This document shows, one piece after another, positions 16,961-24,595 of a DNA stretch of 64,000 nt. The position numbers were made by a program, and so were the translations under genes. The stretch is from Tumebacillus avium (GTDB lineage: Bacteria; Bacillota; Bacilli; Tumebacillales; Tumebacillaceae). The stretch is from NCBI RefSeq assembly GCF_002162355.1, contig NZ_CP021434.1, positions 838,501-902,500 of the forward strand, read 5' to 3'. Position 1 is the first letter of the stretch. Each line of letters opens with the position of its first letter. The notes under the pieces are model-generated. The model saw only the letters and a list, made by a program, of their open reading frames with translations. It was not told where the DNA came from and did no database searches.

Positions 16961-17239
16961 GTACGTTTCTTCGCTGATCGGTTTGGGGGCAGTGAAGTGC
17001 TCAGAATAAAATTCACCGTGATGCTTTTCTGCTATCTGCTTGTCCTTTTCGTGGTCAACTTTTGGAGAAGGCAATTTGGACAGATCCATCTTATAAGGGT
17101 GAGCTTTTTCCTCGGCGGGAATAGGCTTAGGGTCGGTAACACCATAGTTCCTTTCAGAAGATTTCTCTGCTCCAGCCGTGAGTGGGATCGCGATAATTGC
17201 ACAAATCGCCAATGAAGCGTAAAGAGTTTTTTTCATCAT
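16922..17239 (-). CDS. Secreted PKPI-motif protein (probably truncated by frameshift)
   Basis: 105 residues with a signal peptide (ATG at 17239 or 17236, preceded by AAGGAG; cleavage near TAGA-EK). The mature part has DPKPIPAEEK near the start and FTAPKPISEETY near the end, the motif shared with the 15947-16615 protein, with a charged Lys/His/Glu-rich centre between. The frame stops at GQDNQQ, but an alternative frame continues about 170 bases and ends at a terminator, so the intact protein was probably about 160 residues with a folded C-terminal domain. Confidence 0.6.
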   Translation of the reverse strand: MMKKTLYASLAICAIIAIPLTAGAEKSSERNYGVTDPKPIPAEEKAHPYKMDLSKLPSPKVDHEKDKQIAEKHHGEFYSEHFTAPKPISEETYPTVSESGQDNQQ

Positions 17240-17331
17240 TTCGTTGATCTCCTTTTTGATCCGGTTGGTTAAAATATAACCTAATTTTGTTTTTTACAAC
17301 TACTAGTTGCCTTCACATAACGTCCTCCCTT

Positions 17332-17646
17332 TCAGCCCCAAAGATATTTATCCATAAATTCAACAAAGGTCAATTCAGCCGCATCCGGCAACAAGTCCTC
17401 TGAATCAGTAAACACAAGTTCCAAAAAACCGCCTCGGCCTCCATTGTAATAACCCGAGTTCTCATGCCGCTCAACATGCCGCACCCCTAAAGTAACCTGT
17501 CCCGTGTCAACCTGTTTTTCCAATCGAGAGATGACGAAGCCTTCTCGAAACAATAGACCTTCTTCAATGATTGTATGCGGATATTCATCGCTGGCATTTT
17601 CCATCGTAACCCGCACCACACGCGGTATAAACAATTCCTGTGCCAT
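17332..17646 (-). CDS. Uncharacterised small protein
   Basis: 104 residues from the ATG at 17646, with GAGGTG upstream. Beta-rich and acidic, no signal peptide, no recognised motif; a glycine-rich turn YYNGGRGGF lies near the centre. It follows the TPR protein gene by 26 bases and may be cotranscribed with it and the HTH-TPR regulator. Confidence 0.55.
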   Translation of the reverse strand: MAQELFIPRVVRVTMENASDEYPHTIIEEGLLFREGFVISRLEKQVDTGQVTLGVRHVERHENSGYYNGGRGGFLELVFTDSEDLLPDAAELTFVEFMDKYLWG

Positions 17647-17672
17647 CAATTTCACCTCGCTGCGTAAAGAGA

Positions 17673-18161
17673 TCATTCCGCGATAAATTTCTTAGAAAAC
17701 ACAACAACCCCACGCCTGATAAGACTTTTCACCAACTTATCGTCCAAGTCGATCAACCGCTGAAAAGCCTCTTCATACTGCCCCTGCTCTGCTAAATGGT
17801 GGCTGAGATGCAAGGTCACATCCCGATAGAGATCGAACAGGTCATGTTGATCGAAAATCACCAACGCCTTCTCAAAATGTTGCAGACCCCGCTTCGGCTT
17901 ATGTTTTTGAAAATCGACAAATCCCAATATCCGATGCGCTCGTCCGGCATACACATGTTTCGGATCGGGGAGTCTCTGGAGCAACAGACGAGCCTTATTT
18001 CGTGCTTGCCCCCACTCGCGAAGCGACAATTGAACTTCCGCTTCCAAGATCAGATTTTCAAGCAAAATCATCGTCAGCTCCGTGTTACCTCTTTTCGAAG
18101 CATACACCAGTGCCTCACTATAGTTCACTTTTCTTACGCTAGCTGTCTTATTCGACCTCAC
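17673..18161 (-). CDS. TPR-repeat protein coupled to HTH-TPR regulator
   Basis: 162 residues, wholly helical, with TPR-like pairs (AEVQLSLREWGQARNKARLLL; AHRILGFVDFQKHKPKRGLQHFEKAL; DVTLHLSHHLAEQGQYEEAFQRL). It overlaps the upstream HTH-TPR gene by 4 bases. It has no DNA-binding domain and resembles the C-terminal TPR half of that regulator, so it may be a detached ligand- or partner-binding module. Role inferred only from coupling. Confidence 0.6.
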   Translation of the reverse strand: MRSNKTASVRKVNYSEALVYASKRGNTELTMILLENLILEAEVQLSLREWGQARNKARLLLQRLPDPKHVYAGRAHRILGFVDFQKHKPKRGLQHFEKALVIFDQHDLFDLYRDVTLHLSHHLAEQGQYEEAFQRLIDLDDKLVKSLIRRGVVVFSKKFIAE

Positions 18162-19459
18162 AGATAGATCCCCCGTGCTCTCATCGTTTGATGTGCTGCT
18201 TGATAGCCTTCGTGCATTAAGTGATAGGCGTGCTTCTCGTTCCCAGCCGCCATGTGAAGTTCAGCCAGTTCACTAATCACCGCTTCCCACTCGCGAAAGG
18301 CATTAGAGTCCTTTAAAAAACCGGCTGCTTTTTCGTAATAGTGAATGGCTTCATTTACATCGCCGCTCTGAACAGCAACTTGCCCCTGAAGAAACAGTAC
18401 CCGCCCGCGAAACAGATTGGTCTCCGGCAACAGGAGCCTGGCCTGTTCCAACGACTGCACGGCATTGTCTATCTCACAATGTTCCAACTGAAACTTCGCC
18501 AATTCAAAATACGCTTCGCCAGCCATCCCCTTCTCGCGAAGTTCCAAGAACTGCGCGATCGAGCTGTGGAGCGTATCCAGTACAAGCACAGGGTCTGTGC
18601 CGCCCTTACCAGTACGCATCAAAGCCGCCTCACACTCAATCTTCAGTTTCAGCGAGACATGATCCAATCCATTGTAGAGAGCTGTTGCCCGATCTGCGTA
18701 TTCCCCCGCTTTTTCTTGATCGCCAGCAGAACGACAGATCTTGCCCATCTGCAAATACAGGTCCGCCAGATCGCGGCAGTTCTGCATTCCTTCCATGAGG
18801 GCAGTGCCCTGTTCAAAACATGCAACCGCTTGATTCACCCTTCCCAGCCGCAGATGTGCCCACCCAAGATCGACCCATATCTTGCTCAACAGCACGGGAT
18901 CTTGAATCCCGCCTTTCCTTGCCTGATCCTGTGCCTTTTCCAGTTGGAAGATTGCCAGATGGTGCTTCTTCATTCGTTGATACATGAGCCCCAATTGATG
19001 CAGAGTTTTCGCCTGCAAGTCGTAGTTCTGCTTCTCCGCAGCAGTTTGGTTGACTTCGTCCAGTATCTGTTCCGCTTTGCTGTACTCCTGCGTGTTCAAA
19101 TAACACACCCCCAGCAGGAACTGGATATCCCCACGAGGGATTTTGTAAGCCGGTTGGTCGACTACCTGCAACAGCAACGGGATTGCCAAGGTATACGCTC
19201 CAGAAGCAACCATCATTTTCGCCATTTTATAAAGACTATCGATCTCCAGATTCCAATTCAAAGCCGAAAGCAACTTCTCCAGCGTTACTTCCAGCCGTTC
19301 CGCAATTACGGACAACACCTTATAGGAAGGCCGTGCCCGATCCGATTCAATCTGTGAAATCATGCTCGGTGTGCAAAGACCTTTGCAAAGTTCAATCTGC
19401 GTCATCCCTTTTGTCACCCTAAGTTGACGGATACGCTGGCCGAGTGAGAATTCTTGCAT
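18158..19459 (-). CDS. HTH-TPR (RRNPP-like) regulator
   Basis: 433 residues. N-terminal XRE helix-turn-helix (residues about 5-65: GQRIRQLRVTKGMTQIELCKGLCTPSMISQIESDRARP) followed by about 360 residues of tandem TPR repeats. This is the layout of RRNPP cytoplasmic receptors (PlcR, NprR, Rap relatives) that bind re-imported oligopeptides. No small peptide gene is seen immediately downstream; the coupled gene encodes another TPR protein. The PKPI-motif secreted proteins nearby could be targets or peptide sources (inference). Confidence 0.82.
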   Translation of the reverse strand: MQEFSLGQRIRQLRVTKGMTQIELCKGLCTPSMISQIESDRARPSYKVLSVIAERLEVTLEKLLSALNWNLEIDSLYKMAKMMVASGAYTLAIPLLLQVVDQPAYKIPRGDIQFLLGVCYLNTQEYSKAEQILDEVNQTAAEKQNYDLQAKTLHQLGLMYQRMKKHHLAIFQLEKAQDQARKGGIQDPVLLSKIWVDLGWAHLRLGRVNQAVACFEQGTALMEGMQNCRDLADLYLQMGKICRSAGDQEKAGEYADRATALYNGLDHVSLKLKIECEAALMRTGKGGTDPVLVLDTLHSSIAQFLELREKGMAGEAYFELAKFQLEHCEIDNAVQSLEQARLLLPETNLFRGRVLFLQGQVAVQSGDVNEAIHYYEKAAGFLKDSNAFREWEAVISELAELHMAAGNEKHAYHLMHEGYQAAHQTMRARGIYL

Positions 19460-19570
19460 AGGATTGTGAACCTCCTCCTCTAAATATCACAACCCAAATA
19501 TAAATTTAAAATGGAACCTGCAACATGTTTTATTTATAGCTGTCCGGAAAAAATAATTTCCTTCCGAAAA

Positions 19571-19601
19571 CAAAAAAGAACCCTCGTCGAAACGAGAGTT
19601 C
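19571..19601 (-). terminator. Terminator of the RRNPP-peptide operon
   Basis: Stem GAAC(C)CTCGT with ACGAG(A)GTTC around a short CGAA loop, followed on the minus strand by a T run. It lies 10 bases after the peptide gene stop. Confidence 0.8.
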
Positions 19602-19610
19602 CTGATCGAA

Positions 19611-19730
19611 CTAGGATATGGAGACCGCGGGTAACGGCGGGATAAATTCAGCTTCCTTAGTCTCTCCAAGTGAAAACGCGATACCCAATAACAACAAAAC
19701 TGCACAAATACCCAACGTCATTTTTCTCAC
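19611..19730 (-). CDS. Phr/NprX-like secreted signalling peptide precursor (39 aa)
   Basis: A 39-codon gene with a GTG start that overlaps the TAG stop of the RRNPP regulator by one base; GGAGGGG lies 6-7 bases upstream inside the regulator gene. The product begins MRKMTLGICAVLLLLGIAFS, a basic N-terminus plus hydrophobic signal core, then LGETKEAEF and ends IPPLPAVSIS. This size, layout and position are those of RRNPP pheromone precursors (Phr, PapR, NprX). The mature peptide would come from the C-terminal 5-10 residues. A terminator follows at once, confirming it as the end of the operon. Confidence 0.75.
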   Translation of the reverse strand: MRKMTLGICAVLLLLGIAFSLGETKEAEFIPPLPAVSIS

Positions 19731-20914
19731 TACAATCCCCTCCAGCTATTTGATGAGGCCAAGGTATGCTGACCCATGATTTTATAATACTTCATTAGTG
19801 CACCACTATCACCGATCGAGCAGTAATAATCCATCAGAAACTTACAAGCAACCATATGAAGACTCCGATCTACCTTATTCATCGCTAACACTGCTTCTGC
19901 ACTTTCAATACTATTGGAGGAGTAGGCATAGAGAAGCAACAGTTTTGCTTGAATCGTTACATACTCTTCTTGTTCATTTGGAATGTCCTCGAGGCATTTC
20001 TGAATAAATCTCGCTGCATCACTTTTCCTTCCTAGAGCCAATAGCGTCTTAGAATAGTCCTTATAGCTTACATACTTAGTGCTGGGATATTCCGATAAGT
20101 AGCCAAAAGCCTCTTCATGCAACTCTAGTGATTTTTCTAAATTACCTAACTGAGATTCAGCATAGGCAATGTTGTGCAAAGCCGTCCCAATGTCTCTTGG
20201 ATTATCAGTTAGACGATAATACTCAAGCGATTCATACAACATGGTTTTACACTCTTCCTTATTTCCCATCTCAAAAGCCACCATTGCCTGTGAATACCGT
20301 AGGGCTCCCACATATTCCGCTTTGGATTGTTCAAATGCGGGAGCAAATTTATTTAAGAGTCTATAAAGGCCAGAGAAATCCTTTTGCAGAGTATGGGCAA
20401 CAATAAGATTTTTTGTCACTTTAAAGAGACGATCCTGATCGTTGAATCTCCTGACGAGGTCTTCAGCATATAAAGTAGCATTCTGCCAAGCATCGAATGC
20501 CTCTTTATACTGCTTCACCAAGAAGAAAGAAAGACCCAGATCGTTCAATGCTTCAAATTTTTCAGTACTACCAATCGCTACATTTAGGATACTTTCACTT
20601 AACTGAATAGCGCGCTTTGAAGCAATCCTCTTTGCAATATAACCACGCAATTCTTTTATATCAGCACTGGTGTCCTCTTGCTTAATCCGTTCAACAGTTA
20701 AATTAAGCTTCTCTGCAATCTTCCTAAGCTCCGATGGAGAGATCCGACGCTTTCCATCTAAACAGTCATAAAATGTCCCTCTGCCCATCCCGACTTTTTT
20801 ATAAAACGAGTTCGGTGTGATCTTTCTCTCCAGCAATATCTCTCTAATCCTTCTCCCCATCGGAATGGGGATGTGCTGCTCCGTCCCATTTGACGTAAGT
20901 TCTGTTGTTGCCAT
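19730..20914 (-). CDS. RRNPP-type quorum-sensing regulator (HTH + TPR)
   Basis: 394 residues from the ATG at 20914, 8 bases after AAGGAGG. An N-terminal HTH (about residues 15-70: MGRRIREILLERKITPNSFYKKVGMGRGTFYDCLDGKRRISPSELRKIAEKL) precedes about 300 residues of TPR-like helical repeats with spaced Tyr/Ala/Leu. It should bind DNA and switch state on binding the peptide made by the overlapping 39-codon gene after export and re-uptake. A promoter and a palindrome sit just upstream. Target genes may be the small secreted proteins of this region (inference). Confidence 0.82.
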   Translation of the reverse strand: MATTELTSNGTEQHIPIPMGRRIREILLERKITPNSFYKKVGMGRGTFYDCLDGKRRISPSELRKIAEKLNLTVERIKQEDTSADIKELRGYIAKRIASKRAIQLSESILNVAIGSTEKFEALNDLGLSFFLVKQYKEAFDAWQNATLYAEDLVRRFNDQDRLFKVTKNLIVAHTLQKDFSGLYRLLNKFAPAFEQSKAEYVGALRYSQAMVAFEMGNKEECKTMLYESLEYYRLTDNPRDIGTALHNIAYAESQLGNLEKSLELHEEAFGYLSEYPSTKYVSYKDYSKTLLALGRKSDAARFIQKCLEDIPNEQEEYVTIQAKLLLLYAYSSNSIESAEAVLAMNKVDRSLHMVACKFLMDYYCSIGDSGALMKYYKIMGQHTLASSNSWRGL

Positions 20915-20962
20915 ATTCCTTCCCTCCTTCATAAATATATCTTCGAATTTTATGTATACACT

Positions 20963-20990
20963 ATTATAACATTATGATTATTGATAACAA
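20963..20990 (-). promoter_or_regulatory. Promoter of the RRNPP regulator
   Basis: Minus strand TTGTTA, 16 bases, TATAAT. A perfect palindrome TTCAATTGAA lies at 20994-21003, directly upstream of the -35, and could be an autoregulatory operator. Confidence 0.55.
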
Positions 20991-21003
20991 ACGTTCAATT
21001 GAA

Positions 21004-21180
21004 GTTTCATACAAAAAAGTTCCGCGTCCCAATGCCTTTTTGTCGAAGCGGAATCTGAGCCCTCGGTCTGCTCGGGCTGCGGTGGTCCAACCCATGAAAT
21101 GAGCGCGGAAGGTTATTCGTACTTTGTCCCGAATGACAAAAACACAAGCTTTCATTTCATAAACAGTTTGTTGTATGATT
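21004..21180 (+). pseudogene. Possible transposase remnant with zinc-ribbon-like motif
   Basis: A start-less open frame encodes CLFVEAESEPSVCSGCGGPTH, resembling the N-terminal zinc ribbon of some transposases. A 20-base stretch here (21108-21127) recurs with one mismatch at 24145-24164, just after the IS66 remnant. Very short and uncertain. Confidence 0.25.
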
Positions 21181-21211
21181 AATTCATTCTATTGGGGAGG
21201 AGAGGAGATCT

Positions 21212-21646
21212 GTGAAACATCTACTGCGAGTACCACTTCCTATATATGTACTCCTTTTGCTTGCAGTGCTTGTGACCGTGAGTTACTTTTTCATGCAAAC
21301 CTCTGCGTCCCGTGCACTCAATGAACAATTGCAAGACGTCTTACAAAAGAGAGAATTGATCGAAATAGCCAATCTTGCTTTGGACGACAAGACCAAAGAT
21401 TTTTTGTTACACTTGCCCGCAGATGTCAAAGTCAAAAGCGACCTCACCACCGACCAGCAGGGCGGCCTTGTGGTGGAAGGACAGGAGATCATCTATTTGA
21501 ACACCCGAATCGAAGATCAAACCGTACATGCCTATTTGATCGGAGAGCGCACCACCCTCTGGCAACGAATGATTCCTGACTGGAAACTGTTTAAGTTAGC
21601 TATCGATCATACTGTGCAACTTCCAGACTTGCTCAAGGATAAATAA
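21212..21646 (+). CDS. Membrane-anchored protein of unknown function
   Basis: 144 residues with a GTG start behind a GGGGAGGAGAGG site. One N-terminal membrane segment (YVLLLLAVLVTVSYFFM) with a positively charged start anchors an extracytoplasmic domain of about 110 residues rich in Leu, Asp and Lys. No catalytic motif seen. Transcribed alone, ended by a long hairpin terminator. Confidence 0.65.
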   Translation: MKHLLRVPLPIYVLLLLAVLVTVSYFFMQTSASRALNEQLQDVLQKRELIEIANLALDDKTKDFLLHLPADVKVKSDLTTDQQGGLVVEGQEIIYLNTRIEDQTVHAYLIGERTTLWQRMIPDWKLFKLAIDHTVQLPDLLKDK

Positions 21647-21679
21647 TCGAAATTGCAGCTATAGCTTGCAAAATGTCTT

Positions 21680-21736
21680 AGACGTGTAATGGAACCCTTG
21701 GTCTTAATGGTTCAGGGCTCAATTCACGTCTCTTTT
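21680..21736 (+). terminator. Terminator of the 21212-21646 gene
   Basis: Outer stem AGACGTG/CACGTCT with an inner GAACCCT...AGGGCTC pairing, followed by CTTTT. Confidence 0.65.
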
Positions 21737-21898
21737 ATTGCGGCCAGACAGAAAGTTCGACCCCGAAACTCTGCTCGTGAAAAGCATTCCTAAAATCACA
21801 TGCCTCTCGTTTAGATAACACCTTCCTCACGACCTCCAAAGCATATTGGAGCATACCACATCGTACTAAATCCTCAGAGCCCTTGGCTCATAAATAAA

Positions 21899-21968
21899 TC
21901 TCTCATGACTACTGTGTGAACAAGCCCGAATAAATAATTGAGCTTGGCACCCAGTCACTCATGAGAGA
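21899..21968 (-). terminator. Nested inverted repeat, probable terminator
   Basis: Outer arms TCTCTCATGA and TCATGAGAGA enclose inner arms CAAGC and GCTTG. On the minus strand it is followed by TTTATTTA. Its position fits a terminator for the secreted protein gene ending at 21998. Confidence 0.5.
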
Positions 21969-21997
21969 CAGTACACCCCAATACTACATGCTATTTT

Positions 21998-22831
21998 CTA
22001 GTTATTGTTACGAGGCCAGAACCACATTGACCATCCCGCTTTTACAGAAGAGCAGTCATGAACCCCTTTACCTTGGGCATTCAATCCATCACATAAAGTG
22101 TCCGCGAATGGAGACGGGCAACCGTACAAGGAGAAGTTATAATCGCAATCGCTGTACCTAAAGTTATTGAGCGCACGGGCGTCGGTTTGTGGCCAATATC
22201 GGTTGTCTGAATAAAGGCCGTTGAAACGGTTGCAATGCACCGGCTGATTTGTGTAACAATATTGCCCAACCGATGGTCCAGCGTATGAACCTCCGCTGCC
22301 GCCGTCTGTCGCTTCAGGCACAATTGACGGACTGGATGTGCCGCTGATCACTGTGTTTTTATTCGGAACATTATGCTCCATAGACTCGATTAAATCGGAA
22401 AACAGAATTGTGTTGATCAGATCAACGTTGTGTTTTTTGCCTTTTTCCGCTTTCATTTTGTGTTTTTGAATCACTTTTCCGTCTTTTTCACGAAACTCTA
22501 CATTGAATTCGCCCACTTCTACTTCCATCGAGTACTCGCCTTGCTCGTTCACCTTCACTGCTTGACCATTCACAAATACCATGCCTTGCAAAGCCGGGTA
22601 TTTGCGAATGACATCAACATTGCCGTTTCCATGATCAAATACCTTGAACATCTTGTCCTTCTTCCATTCTTCAATCATGTCCTGCGAAACATTGTCATAG
22701 TGGGCACTCAATTGGCGTTCTACCTTGCCTGTGACTTGAGCTTTGACTGGCTCGGCAGCAAATGTTGTGATCGGCAAAAATGTCATGCCGAGCGTCCCAG
22801 CGACCACAGTGGTTGCAATAAGTTTTTTCAT
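21998..22831 (-). CDS. Secreted protein with cysteine-rich C-terminus
   Basis: 277 residues with a signal peptide (cleavage near TTFA-AE) and a good GGAAGGGG site. Residues about 30-150 form a charged domain with an all-beta segment; a glycine/serine linker (DGGSGGSYAGPS) leads to a C-terminal region of about 85 residues with seven cysteines and many Tyr, Asn and Trp, probably disulfide-bonded. No family recognised. It lies 26 bases downstream of the FixH/YtkA-like lipoprotein gene on the same strand, so they are probably cotranscribed. Confidence 0.7.
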   Translation of the reverse strand: MKKLIATTVVAGTLGMTFLPITTFAAEPVKAQVTGKVERQLSAHYDNVSQDMIEEWKKDKMFKVFDHGNGNVDVIRKYPALQGMVFVNGQAVKVNEQGEYSMEVEVGEFNVEFREKDGKVIQKHKMKAEKGKKHNVDLINTILFSDLIESMEHNVPNKNTVISGTSSPSIVPEATDGGSGGSYAGPSVGQYCYTNQPVHCNRFNGLYSDNRYWPQTDARALNNFRYSDCDYNFSLYGCPSPFADTLCDGLNAQGKGVHDCSSVKAGWSMWFWPRNNN

Positions 22832-22857
22832 AATAATCCCCTTCCTGTACCTCTAAT

Positions 22858-23274
22858 TTATTTCACAACAAACGAAGATTTGAACTCTTTCACCCTTGTG
22901 CCATGTTTAACCGTAAGTGTAAGCGTCCATGTTCCGGGACGCGGTGCGATCACCTCTCCGTGAAAAGAGGTTTCATCGGCTTTTTCAAACATTACTGGAA
23001 TTGGTTGGGCAGCAGGATCGTTATTATCGGTCACGACTGCCGTTTCAATCTCCCCGCCGGATGAAAAGTATTGCTCGCCACCTAAGAACGACACATTCAA
23101 CATTACGTGGTGCCCATGCACTTCCGGTTGAATCGCTGCGTACAGGTCAGCATCCGAAACTTCGGATGCCGCGTTTGTCGAAGACGGAGCATGATTCTCA
23201 TTGACCGCTATATCAGTACCACAACCAACCAGCAGTATAAAAGGCATTGCGAATATCAGTTTTTTAAATCCCAT
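22858..23274 (-). CDS. YtkA/FixH-like lipoprotein
   Basis: About 138 residues. The signal ends in a lipobox (ILLVGCG). The mature domain is a beta-sandwich with GHHVMLNVSF and the closing RPGTWTLTLTVKHG, typical of YtkA/FixH-like proteins. These occur with copper or cytochrome oxidase genes but none are present here. Start could be either of two ATGs (23292 or 23274); the second has GGGGGCG upstream. Confidence 0.7.
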   Translation of the reverse strand: MGFKKLIFAMPFILLVGCGTDIAVNENHAPSSTNAASEVSDADLYAAIQPEVHGHHVMLNVSFLGGEQYFSSGGEIETAVVTDNNDPAAQPIPVMFEKADETSFHGEVIAPRPGTWTLTLTVKHGTRVKEFKSSFVVK

Positions 23275-23589
23275 TGCGCCCGCCCCCATCATGTAATTTC
23301 TGCTACATAAATCATATTATATTAGAAGAGGAGGTAAATAATCAACAAAAATTACAAATTCAACTAAATAAATCAATGCACACACGCTTACTTTGTATAA
23401 AAAATCCTATGTATTTGTAATTGGAGATTCAAACGCTTTTGGCTGTGCCACGAGCGTTGGCTCTACCTGGGTAGTCTTTTTACCTCTAATCAAGAGGAGA
23501 CTCCCATTCTCAACACTGCTTGGGACAAAAGAAAACCTCCTGTGATTTCACATCAGGAGGTTTCTGAAAGCATCGCCGGCCTCCAGCCG
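23275..23589. other. Intergenic region bordering IS66 remnant
   Basis: 315 bases, AT-rich on its left part. It should hold the promoter of the lipoprotein operon. Only a hairpin (23533-23563) is clear; no gene seen. Confidence 0.5.
23533..23563 (-). terminator. Hairpin with terminator character
   Basis: Arms AAACCTCCTG and CAGGAGGTTT; on the minus strand followed by TTTTCTTTTG. It is near the left edge of the IS66 remnant. Confidence 0.5.
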
Positions 23590-24124
23590 ATCCGCAGCGG
23601 CAACCGCGAAAGAAGGGCTCGAGTTATGCAATCGTCTTTTCGCGATCGAACGCGAGATGAAAGAGGCCACGCCGGAAGAGCGGTACAAGACCCGATTGGA
23701 GCGAAGTCGACCAGTTCTGGATGTGGCTGAGAACTCAAAAATCCCGCGTGTTACCGAAGAGCGCACAGGGTCAAGCCATAACGTACTGTCAGAACCAATG
23801 GGGAGCTTGGCGGCATTTTTGCTCGATGGGCGTTTGGAGATCGACAACAACCGAAGTGAACGCGCCATCAAACCGTTCGTGATTGGACGGAAAAATTGGC
23901 TGTTCGCCAATACTCCACGCGGCGCAAAGGCAAGCGCAGTGATCTACAGTGTTGTCGAGACCGCGAAGGCAAAAGGATTAAATCCGCTGGTCTACCTGAC
24001 CTATCTCTTCGAGACCCTGCCTAACCTTGCGAATCCTCATGATCACCATGATCTGGATCGCTTGCTCCCATGGTCGGACACGCTGCCGCTCATCTGCCGA
24101 GTATTTAATAAAAAGCACGAATAA
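23590..24124 (+). pseudogene. IS66-family transposase, C-terminal remnant
   Basis: The last about 175 codons of an IS66 transposase. The end is intact: DGRLEIDNNRSERAIKPFVIGRKNWLFANTP contains the final catalytic glutamate region, followed by the usual NPLVYLTYLFETLPN tail. Upstream, AKEGLELCNRLFAIERE also matches. Between about 23700 and 23805 the family sequence (DQFWMWLRTQKSRVLPKSA) is in a different frame, so two opposite frameshifts bracket that stretch. The N-terminal two thirds are missing. Non-functional. Confidence 0.8.
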
Positions 24125-24153
24125 CCTTCAGTTCTTGCGTAACTGAAGGTTAT
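24121..24153. terminator. Hairpin after the IS66 remnant
   Basis: Perfect 13-bp arms ATAACCTTCAGTT and complement with a seven-base loop, overlapping the remnant's stop codon region. Confidence 0.6.
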
Positions 24154-24595
24154 TCGTGCTTTGTTTACGATGAATATCTTTCAAGCAGTCCTCACCTTTT
24201 GGCAAACGACACAAGGTGAGGACTGTTTTACGCTTACACATCAGCAACGTTGATAACAAACAATTTCTGCGAATTTCAACACCAGACCTCCGAAATTCAC
24301 TAGACATACTTGCAACATTGATATAGAGTTCTAGTCTATAACAGCAAAATGTTTTTATAAAAAACCCACTTTTTCTACGCTGATTTCCTCCTTGATGACT
24401 CTCTCCCCTCTTTCTTTGCGTCCTATTATAAATCCCTTACAAAAGTGCTTACCATATCGCGCAGAAAATGCGCTGAGTTAGATGCCACAATAAAATTCCA
24501 TATTTAAAGCTGAAAGTGATATTTAAAACCACGTATTGAAAGCTCTATCCTCCACCGTATATGATCAAGATACTAATCACAAACGGGGTGCGAAA
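24154..24595. other. AT-rich intergenic region upstream of XRE regulator
   Basis: About 440 bases without a gene. It holds a 13-bp hairpin with a T tail at 24186-24230, then a possible IS66 terminal sequence reading ACGCTTAC near 24230-24238, and the XRE promoter region at the right end, where TTTAAA occurs twice (near 24500 and 24520). Confidence 0.45.
24186..24230 (+). terminator. Strong hairpin with T tail
   Basis: Arms CAGTCCTCACCTT and AAGGTGAGGACTG around a 14-base loop, followed by TTTTA. Confidence 0.6.

Larger units (their letters stand above)
21647..21997. other. Intergenic region with two hairpins, no gene seen
   Basis: 351 bases between convergent genes. It holds the plus-strand terminator at 21680-21736 and a nested inverted repeat at 21899-21968; between them I see nothing protein-like. 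Confidence 0.55.

Noticed and set aside
19487-19705. 72-codon minus-strand frame overlapping the pheromone gene
   Set aside because: Runs through the terminator, has no ribosome site and no sensible composition; the 39-codon frame fits the context.
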